Assembly: GCA_944376265.1 (NCBI GenBank)
Contig: CALWCD010000004.1
Location: 1 to 61,210, forward strand
Direction: 5' to 3'
From: an uncultured Clostridia bacterium
GTDB lineage: Bacteria; Bacillota; Clostridia; Oscillospirales; Acutalibacteraceae
Length of the DNA: 61,210 nt
Shown here: piece by piece, positions 24,278 to 32,596 of the stretch
Layout: each line of letters starts with the position of its first letter
How positions within the stretch are numbered: position 1 is the first letter of the stretch
Notes under the pieces: model-generated
Database searches by the model: none
The model's input: the letters and a program-made list of their open reading frames with translations, nothing else
Told to the model about the DNA's origin: nothing
Made by a program: the position numbers and the translations under genes

Positions 24278-26884
24278 ATGAACACGAAAACGACTTATGA
24301 AATTGTGGAAAACGCGGAAACATTCGAGAGAATGCTTGCCCGGGTGCGCGAGGCGCAGAAGATCTACGCCACCTATACCCAGGAGCAGGTAGACAAGATC
24401 TTCCGCGCCGCCGCCATGGCTGCCAACCTGCAGCGTATCCCCCTGGCCAAGATGGCCGTGGAGGAGACCGGCATGGGCGTTGTGGAGGACAAGGTCATCA
24501 AAAACCACTATGCCGCCGAGTATATCTACAACGCCTACAAGAACACCAAGACCTGCGGTGTCATTGAGGAAGACAAGGCCTACGGCACCAAGAAGATCGC
24601 TGAGCCCATTGGCGTGGTTGGCGCTGTCATCCCCACCACCAACCCCACTTCCACCGCCATCTTTAAGACCCTGATCTCCCTGAAGACCCGCAACGGCATC
24701 ATCATCAGCCCCCATCCCCGTGCCAAGAAGTGCACCATCGAGGCTGCCAAGGTGGTTCTGGAAGCCGCTGTGAAGGCCGGCGCTCCCGAAGGGCTGATCG
24801 GCTGGATCGACATTCCTTCCCTGGAGCTGACCAACACCCTGATGGCCGAGGCTGACATCATTCTGGCCACCGGCGGCCCCGGCATGGTGAAGGCTGCCTA
24901 CTCCTCCGGCACTCCCGCTCTGGGCGTGGGCGCCGGCAACACTCCTGCCATCATCGACGACACCGCCGATGTGGTCCTGGCTGTCAACTCCATCATCCAT
25001 TCCAAGACCTTCGACAACGGCATGATCTGCGCTTCCGAGCAGTCCGTGATCGTTCTGGAGAACGTCTACAAGGCTGTGAAGGATGAGTTCATCAAGCGCG
25101 GCTGCTACTTCCTCAACAAGACCGAGACCGAGAAGGTCCGTAAGACCATCATCATCAACGGCGCCCTGAACGCCAAGATCGTTGGCCAGAAGGCCCACAC
25201 CATCGCCGCCCTGGCTGGCGTGGACGTGCCCGAGACCACCAAGATCATCATCGGCGAAGTGGAGAGCGTGGACATCTCCGAGGAGTTCGCTCACGAGAAG
25301 CTGTCTCCCGTGCTGGCCATGTACAAGGCCAAGACCTTTGACGAGGCCATTGAGAAGGCCGAGCACCTGATCGCCGACGGCGGTTACGGCCACACCTCCT
25401 CCCTGTATATCAACGTTGCCGAGAAGGAAAAGATGGCCAAGCATCAGGCTGCCATGAAGACCTGCCGCATCCTGGTCAACACCCCCTCTTCCCAGGGCGG
25501 TATCGGCGACCTGTACAACTTCAAGCTGGCTCCCTCCCTTACGCTGGGCTGCGGTTCCTGGGGCGGCAACTCCGTTTCCGAGAACGTGGGCGTCAAGCAC
25601 CTGATCAATATCAAGACGGTTGCCGAGAGGAGAGAGAACATGCTGTGGTTCAGAACGCCTGAGAAGGTCTATTTCAAGAAGGGCTGCATGCCCGTGGCTC
25701 TGGATGAGCTGAAGACGGAATACAATCGCAAGAAGGCGTTTATCGTCACCGACTCCTTCCTGTTCAAGAGTGGCTTCACCAAGAACGTCACCGATAAGCT
25801 GGACGAGCTGGGCATTCAGTACGCCTGCTTCTACGATGTGGCTCCCGATCCCACCCTGGGCTGCGCTATGGAAGGCGTGAAGCAGATCCGCGACTTCGAG
25901 CCCGACGTGATCATCGCTCTGGGCGGCGGTTCTCCCATGGACGCTGCCAAGATCATGTGGGTGCTGTACGAGCATCCCGATGCCGACTTCCAGTCCATGT
26001 CCATGGACTTCATGGATATCCGGAAGCGTATCTACAAGTTCCCCAAGATGGGCGAGAAGGCCATGATGGTGGCTATCCCCACCTCTTCCGGTACCGGTTC
26101 CGAAGTCACTCCCTTCGCCATCATCACCGATGAGAAGACCGGCACCAAGTGGCCTCTGGCTGACTACGAGCTGCTGCCCACTATGGCCATTGTGGACGCT
26201 GACAACATGATGACTCAGCCCAAGGGCCTGACCAGCGCTTCCGGTATCGACGTTATGACCCACGCCATCGAGGCTTATGTGTCCATTATGGCCACTCCCT
26301 TCACCGATGGCCTGGCTCTGAAGGCCATCAAGACGGTGTTCGATTACCTGCCCTCCGCCTACGAGAACGGCGCCAACGATCCCATCGCCCGTGAGCGCAT
26401 GGCCGAGGCTTCCTGCATGGCCGGTATGGCCTTCGCCAACGCCTTCCTGGGCGTGAACCACTCCATGGCTCACAAGCTGGGCGCTTACCATCACCTGCCC
26501 CACGGTGTTGCCAACGCTCTGATCCTCACCGACGTGATCCGTTACAACGCCGCGGAAGTTCCCACCAAGATGGGCACCTTCTCTCAGTATCAGTATCCTC
26601 ATGCCAAGGCCCGCTATGTGGAGGCCGCCCGCTTTGCCGGTATCCAGGGCAAGACCGATGACGAAGTCTTCGAGAACTTCATCCAGGCTCTGGAAGATCT
26701 GAAGGAAAAGATCGGCATCAAGAAGACCATCAAGGATTACGGCGTGGACGAGAAGTACTTCCTGGACACTCTGGACGAAATGGTGGAGAACGCCTTCAAC
26801 GACCAGTGCACCGGCGCCAACCCCAGATATCCCCTGATGAGCGAGATCAAAGAAATCTATCTGAAGTGCTACTACGGCAAGTAA
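24278..26884 (+). CDS. adhE: Bifunctional acetaldehyde-CoA / alcohol dehydrogenase
   Basis: Reduces acetyl-CoA to ethanol in two NADH-dependent steps. The N-terminal aldehyde dehydrogenase domain (about 1-440) has catalytic Cys251 in NGMICASEQ. The C-terminal iron-type alcohol dehydrogenase has GGGSPMDAAK, GTGSEVTPFAIITD and iron-ligand histidines in GVNHSMAHKLGAYHHLPHG. The 868-residue length is complete. ATG 24266 overlaps the AAAGGA site, so ATG 24278 was chosen. Its codon use is noticeably more U-ending (GCT, GTT) than its neighbours', suggesting high expression. Such enzymes form spirosome filaments. Confidence 0.97.
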   Translation: MNTKTTYEIVENAETFERMLARVREAQKIYATYTQEQVDKIFRAAAMAANLQRIPLAKMAVEETGMGVVEDKVIKNHYAAEYIYNAYKNTKTCGVIEEDKAYGTKKIAEPIGVVGAVIPTTNPTSTAIFKTLISLKTRNGIIISPHPRAKKCTIEAAKVVLEAAVKAGAPEGLIGWIDIPSLELTNTLMAEADIILATGGPGMVKAAYSSGTPALGVGAGNTPAIIDDTADVVLAVNSIIHSKTFDNGMICASEQSVIVLENVYKAVKDEFIKRGCYFLNKTETEKVRKTIIINGALNAKIVGQKAHTIAALAGVDVPETTKIIIGEVESVDISEEFAHEKLSPVLAMYKAKTFDEAIEKAEHLIADGGYGHTSSLYINVAEKEKMAKHQAAMKTCRILVNTPSSQGGIGDLYNFKLAPSLTLGCGSWGGNSVSENVGVKHLINIKTVAERRENMLWFRTPEKVYFKKGCMPVALDELKTEYNRKKAFIVTDSFLFKSGFTKNVTDKLDELGIQYACFYDVAPDPTLGCAMEGVKQIRDFEPDVIIALGGGSPMDAAKIMWVLYEHPDADFQSMSMDFMDIRKRIYKFPKMGEKAMMVAIPTSSGTGSEVTPFAIITDEKTGTKWPLADYELLPTMAIVDADNMMTQPKGLTSASGIDVMTHAIEAYVSIMATPFTDGLALKAIKTVFDYLPSAYENGANDPIARERMAEASCMAGMAFANAFLGVNHSMAHKLGAYHHLPHGVANALILTDVIRYNAAEVPTKMGTFSQYQYPHAKARYVEAARFAGIQGKTDDEVFENFIQALEDLKEKIGIKKTIKDYGVDEKYFLDTLDEMVENAFNDQCTGANPRYPLMSEIKEIYLKCYYGK

Positions 26885-26905
26885 TAAAACGGAGGAGTTT
26901 TTACC

Positions 26906-27658
26906 ATGAAACTGGAAAAGGTAATCGCAGTTCGGACTTCCAAGACCATCTATCGGGACGGTCAGTATGTTATTAAGGTGTTCGACGAAGGCTATTCCAA
27001 AGCTGACATCCTCAACGAGGCTCTGAACATTGCCCGTGTCGAAGAGACCGGCCTGCCCATTCCCGGTGTGGAAGAGGTCACCAAGATCGACGGCAAGTGG
27101 GCCATTGTCACCGACTATGCCGAGGGCAAGACCATTGCTCAGCTGATGGCCGAGAATCCCGACAAGAAAGATGAGCTTCTGGAGCGCTTTGTGGACATCC
27201 AGATCGAGGTCCAGTCCAAGACCTGCCCCATGCTCAACCGTCTGAAGGAAAAGATGAAGCGGAAGATCGCCCAGACTGGTCTGGACGCCACCACCCGCTA
27301 CGAGTTGGACTCCCGTCTGGCTTCCATGCCCAACCACAACAAGCTGTGCCATGGTGACTTCAACCCCACCAACGTGGTCATTTCTCCCGATGGGGAAAGC
27401 TATTCCGTTCTGGACTGGGCTCATGCCACCCAGGGCAACGCCAGCGCCGATGCCGCCCGCACCTACCTGCTGTTCTGGCTGGGCGGCGACATTGAGACCG
27501 CTGAGAAGTACCTGAACCTGTTCTGCAAGAAGACCGACACTGCCAAGCAGTACGTGCAGAAGTGGCTTCCCATTGTGGCTGCCTCTCAGTCCGTGAAGGG
27601 CAAGCCCGAAGAGCGTGAGTTCCTGATGCACTGGGTCAACGTGGTGGAGTACGAATAA
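26906..27658 (+). CDS. APH-fold (aminoglycoside phosphotransferase-like) kinase
   Basis: A 250-residue predicted ATP-dependent kinase. The N-lobe has the beta3 lysine in YVIKVF (Lys24) and a candidate helix-C glutamate (Glu38). The catalytic loop is HGDFNPTN (149-156, Asp151 and Asn156), and the metal-binding aspartate is in VLDWAHA (Asp170). A protein, metabolite or choline-like substrate is possible; resistance is unlikely given the position between adhE and hydrogenase genes. The equivalent gene in the Ruminococcus albus hydS unit is described as a serine/threonine protein kinase. AGGAG precedes the ATG; the gap to adhE is 21 bases. Confidence 0.8.
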   Translation: MKLEKVIAVRTSKTIYRDGQYVIKVFDEGYSKADILNEALNIARVEETGLPIPGVEEVTKIDGKWAIVTDYAEGKTIAQLMAENPDKKDELLERFVDIQIEVQSKTCPMLNRLKEKMKRKIAQTGLDATTRYELDSRLASMPNHNKLCHGDFNPTNVVISPDGESYSVLDWAHATQGNASADAARTYLLFWLGGDIETAEKYLNLFCKKTDTAKQYVQKWLPIVAASQSVKGKPEEREFLMHWVNVVEYE

Positions 27659-27707
27659 GCCGCTTTGAGCTGTGCGTGAAAAGTGAATAAGTGATCTGAA
27701 AGAGACT

Positions 27708-27746
27708 CCGCGCCATGCCGGGGAGCATGGCGCGGCCTCTTTCTAT
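27708..27746 (+). terminator. Intercistronic hairpin after the kinase gene
   Basis: A perfect 11-bp stem, CCGCGCCATGC (27708-27718) / GCATGGCGCGG (27725-27735), followed by the weak pyrimidine tract CCTCTTTCT. It could be a leaky terminator or an RNA-processing/stability element. Confidence 0.5.
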
Positions 27747-27786
27747 ATGAGAAATGAACTTTTACCATTTTAGGAGGATGAAATCC

Positions 27787-28029
27787 ATGAAAGTCACCAT
27801 TTGCATTGGAAGTTCATGTCATCTGAAAGGTTCCCGCCAGATCGTGGAGCAGCTGCAGTATCTGGTGAAGGAAAACCACCTGGAGGACAAGGTGGAGCTG
27901 GGCGGTACCTTCTGCATGGGCAACTGCGTCAACGGCGTCAACGTCACTCTGGACGACAAGCTGTATTCCCTGTCTCCTGAGACCACCAAGGATTTCTTCG
28001 ATAACGAGATCCTTTCCAAAGTTCAATAA
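27787..28029 (+). CDS. Small thioredoxin-fold [2Fe-2S] ferredoxin
   Basis: An 80-residue protein like the C-terminal half of NuoE/HydC-type subunits and Clostridium-type 2Fe-2S ferredoxins. CIGSSC (C-x4-C, near residue 6) and CMGNC (C-x3-C, near residue 43) supply the four cluster ligands. An AGGAGG site sets ATG 27787. Placed between the kinase and HydS and flanked by two strong hairpins, it is a likely electron partner of the hydrogenases or a redox input to the signalling proteins. That role is inference. Confidence 0.85.
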   Translation: MKVTICIGSSCHLKGSRQIVEQLQYLVKENHLEDKVELGGTFCMGNCVNGVNVTLDDKLYSLSPETTKDFFDNEILSKVQ

Positions 28030-28044
28030 ACCCTACAACGCAGG

Positions 28045-28078
28045 AAGCTCCATCAATGAATTGCCATTGATGGAGCTT
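28045..28078 (+). repeat. Intercistronic hairpin before hydS
   Basis: AAGCTCCATCAAT (28045-28057) and ATTGATGGAGCTT (28066-28078) form a perfect 13-bp stem with an 8-base loop. No T-tract follows, so it is more likely a processing, stabilising or attenuation element than a terminator. Confidence 0.6.
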
Positions 28079-28123
28079 GCCGTGCCAGGAACGTTATTTT
28101 GTTAAGTGAAAGGTTGTTCCCAC

Positions 28124-29797
28124 ATGGCTGAATATTTGAAACTGAAAAAATCCAACTGCGTAAACTGTTATAAATGTATTCGCCATTGCCCTGTGAAGTC
28201 CATCAAGTATTCCACAGGCCAGGCGCAGATCGTCAACGATGAATGCATTCTGTGCGGCCAGTGCTTTGTGGTATGTCCCCAAAACGCCAAGGAGATCCGC
28301 AACGATGTGCCCGGGGCCATCTCTCTGCTGAAGAGCGGCCCGGTGTATGTGAGCCTGGCGCCCTCCTTTGTGGCAAACTACCCGGGAGCCACCATCGCCA
28401 CCATGGAGAAGGCCCTGAAGCAGCTGGGCTTTGCCGGTGTGGAGGAGACCGCTATCGGCGCCTCCATGGTCAAGACCCAGTACGAGAACATCATCCGGGA
28501 GGGAAAACAGGAAGTGATCATTTCCTCCTGCTGCCACTCCGTCAACCTGCTCATTGAAAAGTACCATCCCGAGGCCCTGCCTTATCTGGCCACGGTGCTT
28601 TCTCCCATGCAGGCTCACTGCCAGAAGCTCAAGCAGGAGAATCCCGGCGCCAAAGTGGTGTTCATCGGACCCTGCATCTCCAAAAAGGCAGAAGCGGACG
28701 AGTATCCCGGCTACGCCGACTGCGTCCTCACCTTCGAGGAACTTTCCGACTGGTTCCGCCAGGAGAAGATCACGGTGGAGAAGGGGGAGGACCATCTGGA
28801 CGAAAGCCGGGCACGGCTGTTCCCCACGTCCGGCGGCATTCTCCGCACCATGAACTGTGATTCCCCCGACTATACTTACATGGTGGTGGACGGCATTGAC
28901 AACTGCATCGCCGCCTTGGATGACATCAAGGAAGGCCGGTTGAAGAAGTGCTTCATCGAAATGTCCATCTGCGCGGGCAGCTGTATTGGCGGCCCCGCCA
29001 TGGAGCGTGAGCAGCGCCGTCCCATTTCCGATACCATTGCGGTAAACCGCTACGCCGGCAAGAAGGACTACGCTGTGGCCCAGCCCGCTGCCGCCGACCT
29101 GATCAAGGACCACCGGTTCATCGGGCTTCACCGCCAGATGCCCGGCGAGAAGGAGATCGAGGAGATCCTGCGGAAGATGGGCAAGAACACCCCTGACCAG
29201 GAGCTCAACTGCGGCGCCTGCGGCTACAACACCTGCCGGGAGAAGGCCATCGCCGTGTACCAGGGGAAGGCCAACATCAACATGTGCCTGCCCTTCCTGA
29301 AGGAAAAGGCGGAAAGCTTCTCCGACACCATCATCAACAACACCCCCAACGGCATTATCGTGCTCAACGAGGACCTGGAGGTGCAGCAGATCAACTCCGC
29401 CGCCTGCCGTATCATGAACATCCGCCACTCCTCCGATGTGCTGGGAGACCAGGTCATCCGGGTGCTGGATCCCAAGGTGTTCCTGGATGTAATGCAGACC
29501 GGCAAGAGCGTGCGGGACGAAAAAGTCTATCTCACCGAGTACAAGCGCTATGTGGAGCAGAGCGTCATCTACGACAAGAGCTACCACATTGTAATGTGCA
29601 TCATGCGTGACGTGACTGAGGAAGAGCGCGAGCGCATGAACAAGGAAAAGATCAGCCAGCACACCATTGAGGTGACGGACCGGGTCATCGAAAAGCAGAT
29701 GCGCGTGGTGCAGGAGATCGCCTCCCTGTTGGGCGAGACCACTGCGGAGACCAAGATCGCGCTGACGAACCTGAAGGATTCTCTGGCAGATGAATAA
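28124..29797 (+). CDS. hydS: PAS-containing sensory [FeFe]-hydrogenase (HydS, group C)
   Basis: Putative H2 sensor of 557 residues. Two [4Fe-4S] sites are at Cys12/15/18/22 and Cys41/44/47/51. The H-cluster domain keeps all ligands: SSCCHS (Cys136, Cys137), IGPCISKK (Cys184) and MSICAGSC (Cys283, Cys287); His138 replaces the Pro usual in catalytic enzymes. A further Fe-S motif is CGACGYNTC...C (Cys363/366/371/388), then a PAS domain (about 395-500) and a helical tail. ATG 28124 is preferred over GTG 28106, which overlaps the ribosome binding site. It overlaps the phosphatase gene by 8 bases, which suggests direct signal transfer to it. Confidence 0.9.
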   Translation: MAEYLKLKKSNCVNCYKCIRHCPVKSIKYSTGQAQIVNDECILCGQCFVVCPQNAKEIRNDVPGAISLLKSGPVYVSLAPSFVANYPGATIATMEKALKQLGFAGVEETAIGASMVKTQYENIIREGKQEVIISSCCHSVNLLIEKYHPEALPYLATVLSPMQAHCQKLKQENPGAKVVFIGPCISKKAEADEYPGYADCVLTFEELSDWFRQEKITVEKGEDHLDESRARLFPTSGGILRTMNCDSPDYTYMVVDGIDNCIAALDDIKEGRLKKCFIEMSICAGSCIGGPAMEREQRRPISDTIAVNRYAGKKDYAVAQPAAADLIKDHRFIGLHRQMPGEKEIEEILRKMGKNTPDQELNCGACGYNTCREKAIAVYQGKANINMCLPFLKEKAESFSDTIINNTPNGIIVLNEDLEVQQINSAACRIMNIRHSSDVLGDQVIRVLDPKVFLDVMQTGKSVRDEKVYLTEYKRYVEQSVIYDKSYHIVMCIMRDVTEEERERMNKEKISQHTIEVTDRVIEKQMRVVQEIASLLGETTAETKIALTNLKDSLADE

Positions 29798-30962
29798 CCT
29801 TTGCACTGACATCGGATATTTGAGCCTGAACAAGTGGGGGGAGCAGCTCTGCGGCGACCGTGTTGAGATCGTCGAGCAGGGAGAAAACTCCACCGTCATC
29901 GTTCTGGCCGACGGAATGGGAAGCGGCGTAAAGGCGAATATTCTCTCTTCCTTGACCTCCAAGATCATCTCCACGATGATGGCGGCCAATATGCGCCTGG
30001 AAGACTGCGTTTCCACCATTGCCTCCACACTGCCGGTCTGCGCTGTGCGGGGCGTGGCCTATTCCACCTTTACCATCATTCACATCATCGAAAACGAAGA
30101 GGCGGAGATCATCCAGTATGACAACCCTCTGCTGATCCTGATTCGGGATGGCAAGTTTGTTGAAATCCCCAAGACCGGAACGGAAATTGAGGGGAAGATG
30201 ATCTACAAATCCAAGATCAGCCTTCAGGAGAACGATTTCCTGTTCACCATGAGCGACGGCGCCATCCATGCCGGCGTGGGGGATTCCCTGAACTTTGGCT
30301 GGGAGCGGAAGGACATCATCGAGTTTTTGGAGATGATGTACGACCAGAGCTACACCGCCAAGACCTATGCCTCCATCCTGCTGGAGGAGTGCAACCATCT
30401 GTACGGCGGCCATCCGGGAGACGACACCACCGTGTGCGTGGTGAAGGTCCGGGACCGCTCTCAGGTGAACCTGATGATCGGCCCGCCTTCCGACCGGAAG
30501 GACACCAACAAGATGTTGTCCCTGTTCTTCTCCAAGGAGGGCAAGCACATTGTGTGCGGCGGCACCACCTCCACCATTACCTCGGAGTTTTTGAAGAAGC
30601 CCATGATCGCCGATCTGGATTACCTGGACCCGGAGATCCCGCCCACTGCCAAGATCGAGGGCGTGGACCTGGTCACCGAGGGCGTGATCACCATCAGCAA
30701 GGTGCTGGAGTACGCGAAAGACGTGATTACGGACAACACCTCGTACACCCAGTGGGGCTACAAGCGGGACGGCGCCTCTCTCATTTCCCGGATGCTTTTT
30801 GAGGAGGCCACCGACATCAACTTCTTTGTAGGTCGGGCCATCAACCCCGCCCACCAGAACCCCAATCTTCCCATCAACTTCAACATCAAGATGCGCTTGG
30901 TGGAAGAACTGAGCGAGTGCCTGAAAAAGATGGGCAAGCGCATTAAAGTGAGCTACTTCTAA
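29790..30962 (+). CDS. SpoIIE/PP2C-type protein phosphatase
   Basis: A 390-residue metal-dependent serine/threonine phosphatase. The PP2C-like core has the metal-binding ADGMGSGVKA (Asp41), MSDGAIHAGVG and HPGDDTTVCVVKV near residue 220. The C-terminal 160 residues are an extra domain I do not recognise (GGTTSTITSEFL, then LVTEGVITISKVLEYAKD). There are no membrane segments. It overlaps hydS and is followed by hydA2, the arrangement reported for group C hydrogenase loci. It probably opposes the APH-fold kinase in a phospho-switch, which is inference. Confidence 0.85.
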   Translation: MNNLCTDIGYLSLNKWGEQLCGDRVEIVEQGENSTVIVLADGMGSGVKANILSSLTSKIISTMMAANMRLEDCVSTIASTLPVCAVRGVAYSTFTIIHIIENEEAEIIQYDNPLLILIRDGKFVEIPKTGTEIEGKMIYKSKISLQENDFLFTMSDGAIHAGVGDSLNFGWERKDIIEFLEMMYDQSYTAKTYASILLEECNHLYGGHPGDDTTVCVVKVRDRSQVNLMIGPPSDRKDTNKMLSLFFSKEGKHIVCGGTTSTITSEFLKKPMIADLDYLDPEIPPTAKIEGVDLVTEGVITISKVLEYAKDVITDNTSYTQWGYKRDGASLISRMLFEEATDINFFVGRAINPAHQNPNLPINFNIKMRLVEELSECLKKMGKRIKVSYF

Positions 30963-30996
30963 AAGACATCCTGCCAGAAAGGAAGGTACATGAATA

Positions 30997-32445
30997 ATGG
31001 CCACAAAGCCCATTAAGGACAGAAAATTTGACACCCAGGTTCAGTATCTCAAATACAAGGTGCTCCGCGAGGTGGCCCGGTACGCGTTTGAGGACCGGCT
31101 GATGGATGCCTACACGGAGATCCCCAAGCTGATTGTAAAGGAAAAGCCCACCATGCGGTGCTGCATCTACAAAGAGCGGGCCATTGTGGGGGAGCGTATC
31201 CGCATGGCCCTGGGCGGCGACAAGGAAAACCCCAACGTCATCGAGGTCATTGACATTGCCTGCGATGAGTGTCCCATGTCCGGCTACAATGTAAGCGACG
31301 CCTGCCGGGGCTGTATTGCCCACCGGTGCGAGGATGCCTGCCGGGTGGGAGCCATCACCTTTGACGAGCATCTTCATGCTCACATCGACAAGTCCAAGTG
31401 CGTGGAGTGCGGCCAGTGCGCCAAAGTGTGCCCTTACAGCGCCATTGTCAACCAGAAGCGTCCCTGTGAGAATGCTTGCAAAATCAAGGCCATCAGCATG
31501 GATGAAAACGGCGCTGCCTCCATTGACAACGAGACCTGCATTTCCTGCGGCGCCTGCGTGTACCAGTGCCCCTTCGGCGCCATTGTGGACAAGTCCTTCA
31601 TTCTGGACGTGGTGGATCTGATCAAGAAGAGCAACCACAACGAGGATTACAAGCTTTACGCGGTGGTAGCTCCCTCCATTTCCAGCCAGTTCAGCTATGC
31701 CAAGCTGGGCCAGGTGATCACCGGTATCCAGGAGCTGGGCTTCTTCCACGTGGTGGAGGCCGCCCTGGGCGCCGATATGGTGGCTTACGCAGAGGCCGCG
31801 GAACTTGCGGAGAAAGGATTCCTGACCAGTTCCTGCTGCCCCGCCTTTGTGGATTACATTGAGAAGCAATATCCCCAGCTGAAGGAGCACATCTCTCACA
31901 ACCTGTCTCCCGCAGCCACCATCGCCAAGTATATCAAGGAGACCACGCCCGGCGCCAAGGTGGTCTTCATTGGGCCCTGCACCGCTAAGAAGATGGAATT
32001 CCAGAAGGAGAAAGTGCGTCCCTATATTGACAGCGTTATCACCTTCGAGGAACTGCAAGCCCTGTTTGACAGCCGGGACATCGACCTTAAGTCTCTGGAA
32101 GAGGGCGTGCTGGATAACGCTTCCTACTACGGCCGCATCTTCGCCCGCAGCGGCGGTTTGGCGGACGCTGTGAAGCAGGCCCTGAAGGAACAGGGTCTGG
32201 ACCAGTCCTTCGAGCTGAAGGCCATTTCCTGCGACGGAATCGAGGCTTGCCGTATGGCTCTGCTGAAGGCGTCCAAGAACGTGCTGCCCGCCAACTTCAT
32301 CGAGGGCATGGCCTGTATCGGCGGCTGCATCGGCGGCGCCGGCTGCCTGACCCACGGCGACAAGAACAAGGCCGACGTGGACAAATACGGCAGAGAAGCC
32401 ATGGAGAAGACCATTTCCGACGCCATTGGGATGCTCCAGAAATAA
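30997..32445 (+). CDS. hydA2: Ferredoxin-type [FeFe]-hydrogenase (HydA2-like)
   Basis: A 482-residue monomeric hydrogenase expected to evolve H2 from reduced ferredoxin. The N-terminal ~120 residues include a Cys-rich stretch (Cys89, 92, 103, 106, 111, 115). Two [4Fe-4S] sites follow at Cys135/138/141/145 and Cys181/184/187/191. H-cluster motifs are TSSCCPAF (Cys280, Cys281), IGPCTAKKME (Cys328) and EGMACIGGCIGG (Cys440, Cys444). All ligands, and the proton-transfer cysteine (Cys280), are present. AGAAAGGAAGG precedes the ATG. It is the last gene of the rex-adhE-hydS unit and ends at a strong terminator. Confidence 0.92.
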   Translation: MATKPIKDRKFDTQVQYLKYKVLREVARYAFEDRLMDAYTEIPKLIVKEKPTMRCCIYKERAIVGERIRMALGGDKENPNVIEVIDIACDECPMSGYNVSDACRGCIAHRCEDACRVGAITFDEHLHAHIDKSKCVECGQCAKVCPYSAIVNQKRPCENACKIKAISMDENGAASIDNETCISCGACVYQCPFGAIVDKSFILDVVDLIKKSNHNEDYKLYAVVAPSISSQFSYAKLGQVITGIQELGFFHVVEAALGADMVAYAEAAELAEKGFLTSSCCPAFVDYIEKQYPQLKEHISHNLSPAATIAKYIKETTPGAKVVFIGPCTAKKMEFQKEKVRPYIDSVITFEELQALFDSRDIDLKSLEEGVLDNASYYGRIFARSGGLADAVKQALKEQGLDQSFELKAISCDGIEACRMALLKASKNVLPANFIEGMACIGGCIGGAGCLTHGDKNKADVDKYGREAMEKTISDAIGMLQK

Positions 32446-32463
32446 ACCACGTTGAATCAACCC

Positions 32464-32503
32464 AAAAGTGGGCTGTTGCCAAAGGCAACAGCCCACTTTT
32501 CTA
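32464..32503 (+). terminator. Terminator after hydA2
   Basis: AAAAGTGGGCTGTTGCC (32464-32480), loop AAA, GGCAACAGCCCACTTTT (32484-32500): a perfect 17-bp inverted repeat that works on either strand, between hydA2 and the convergent AraC-type remnant. Confidence 0.95.
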
Positions 32504-32596
32504 TTTTGAGACGGGAAGGTTCGTTTTGAAAGAGCGTTTCTTTCCCCAATCTTCAGGGCAGACCGCGAACCAGAACGGGGAGCGGTCTGTCTTTTT

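Noticed and set aside
24242..27631. A very long open frame antisense to adhE and the kinase gene
   Set aside because: It mirrors the sense codons of two well-conserved genes; the Leu/Gly/Val/His-rich composition is typical of antisense shadows in GC-rich DNA, and there is no ribosome binding site or homology.
26906..27658. Aminoglycoside resistance gene
   Set aside because: Only the fold is shared; the gene sits inside a conserved fermentation/hydrogenase unit with no mobile element nearby.
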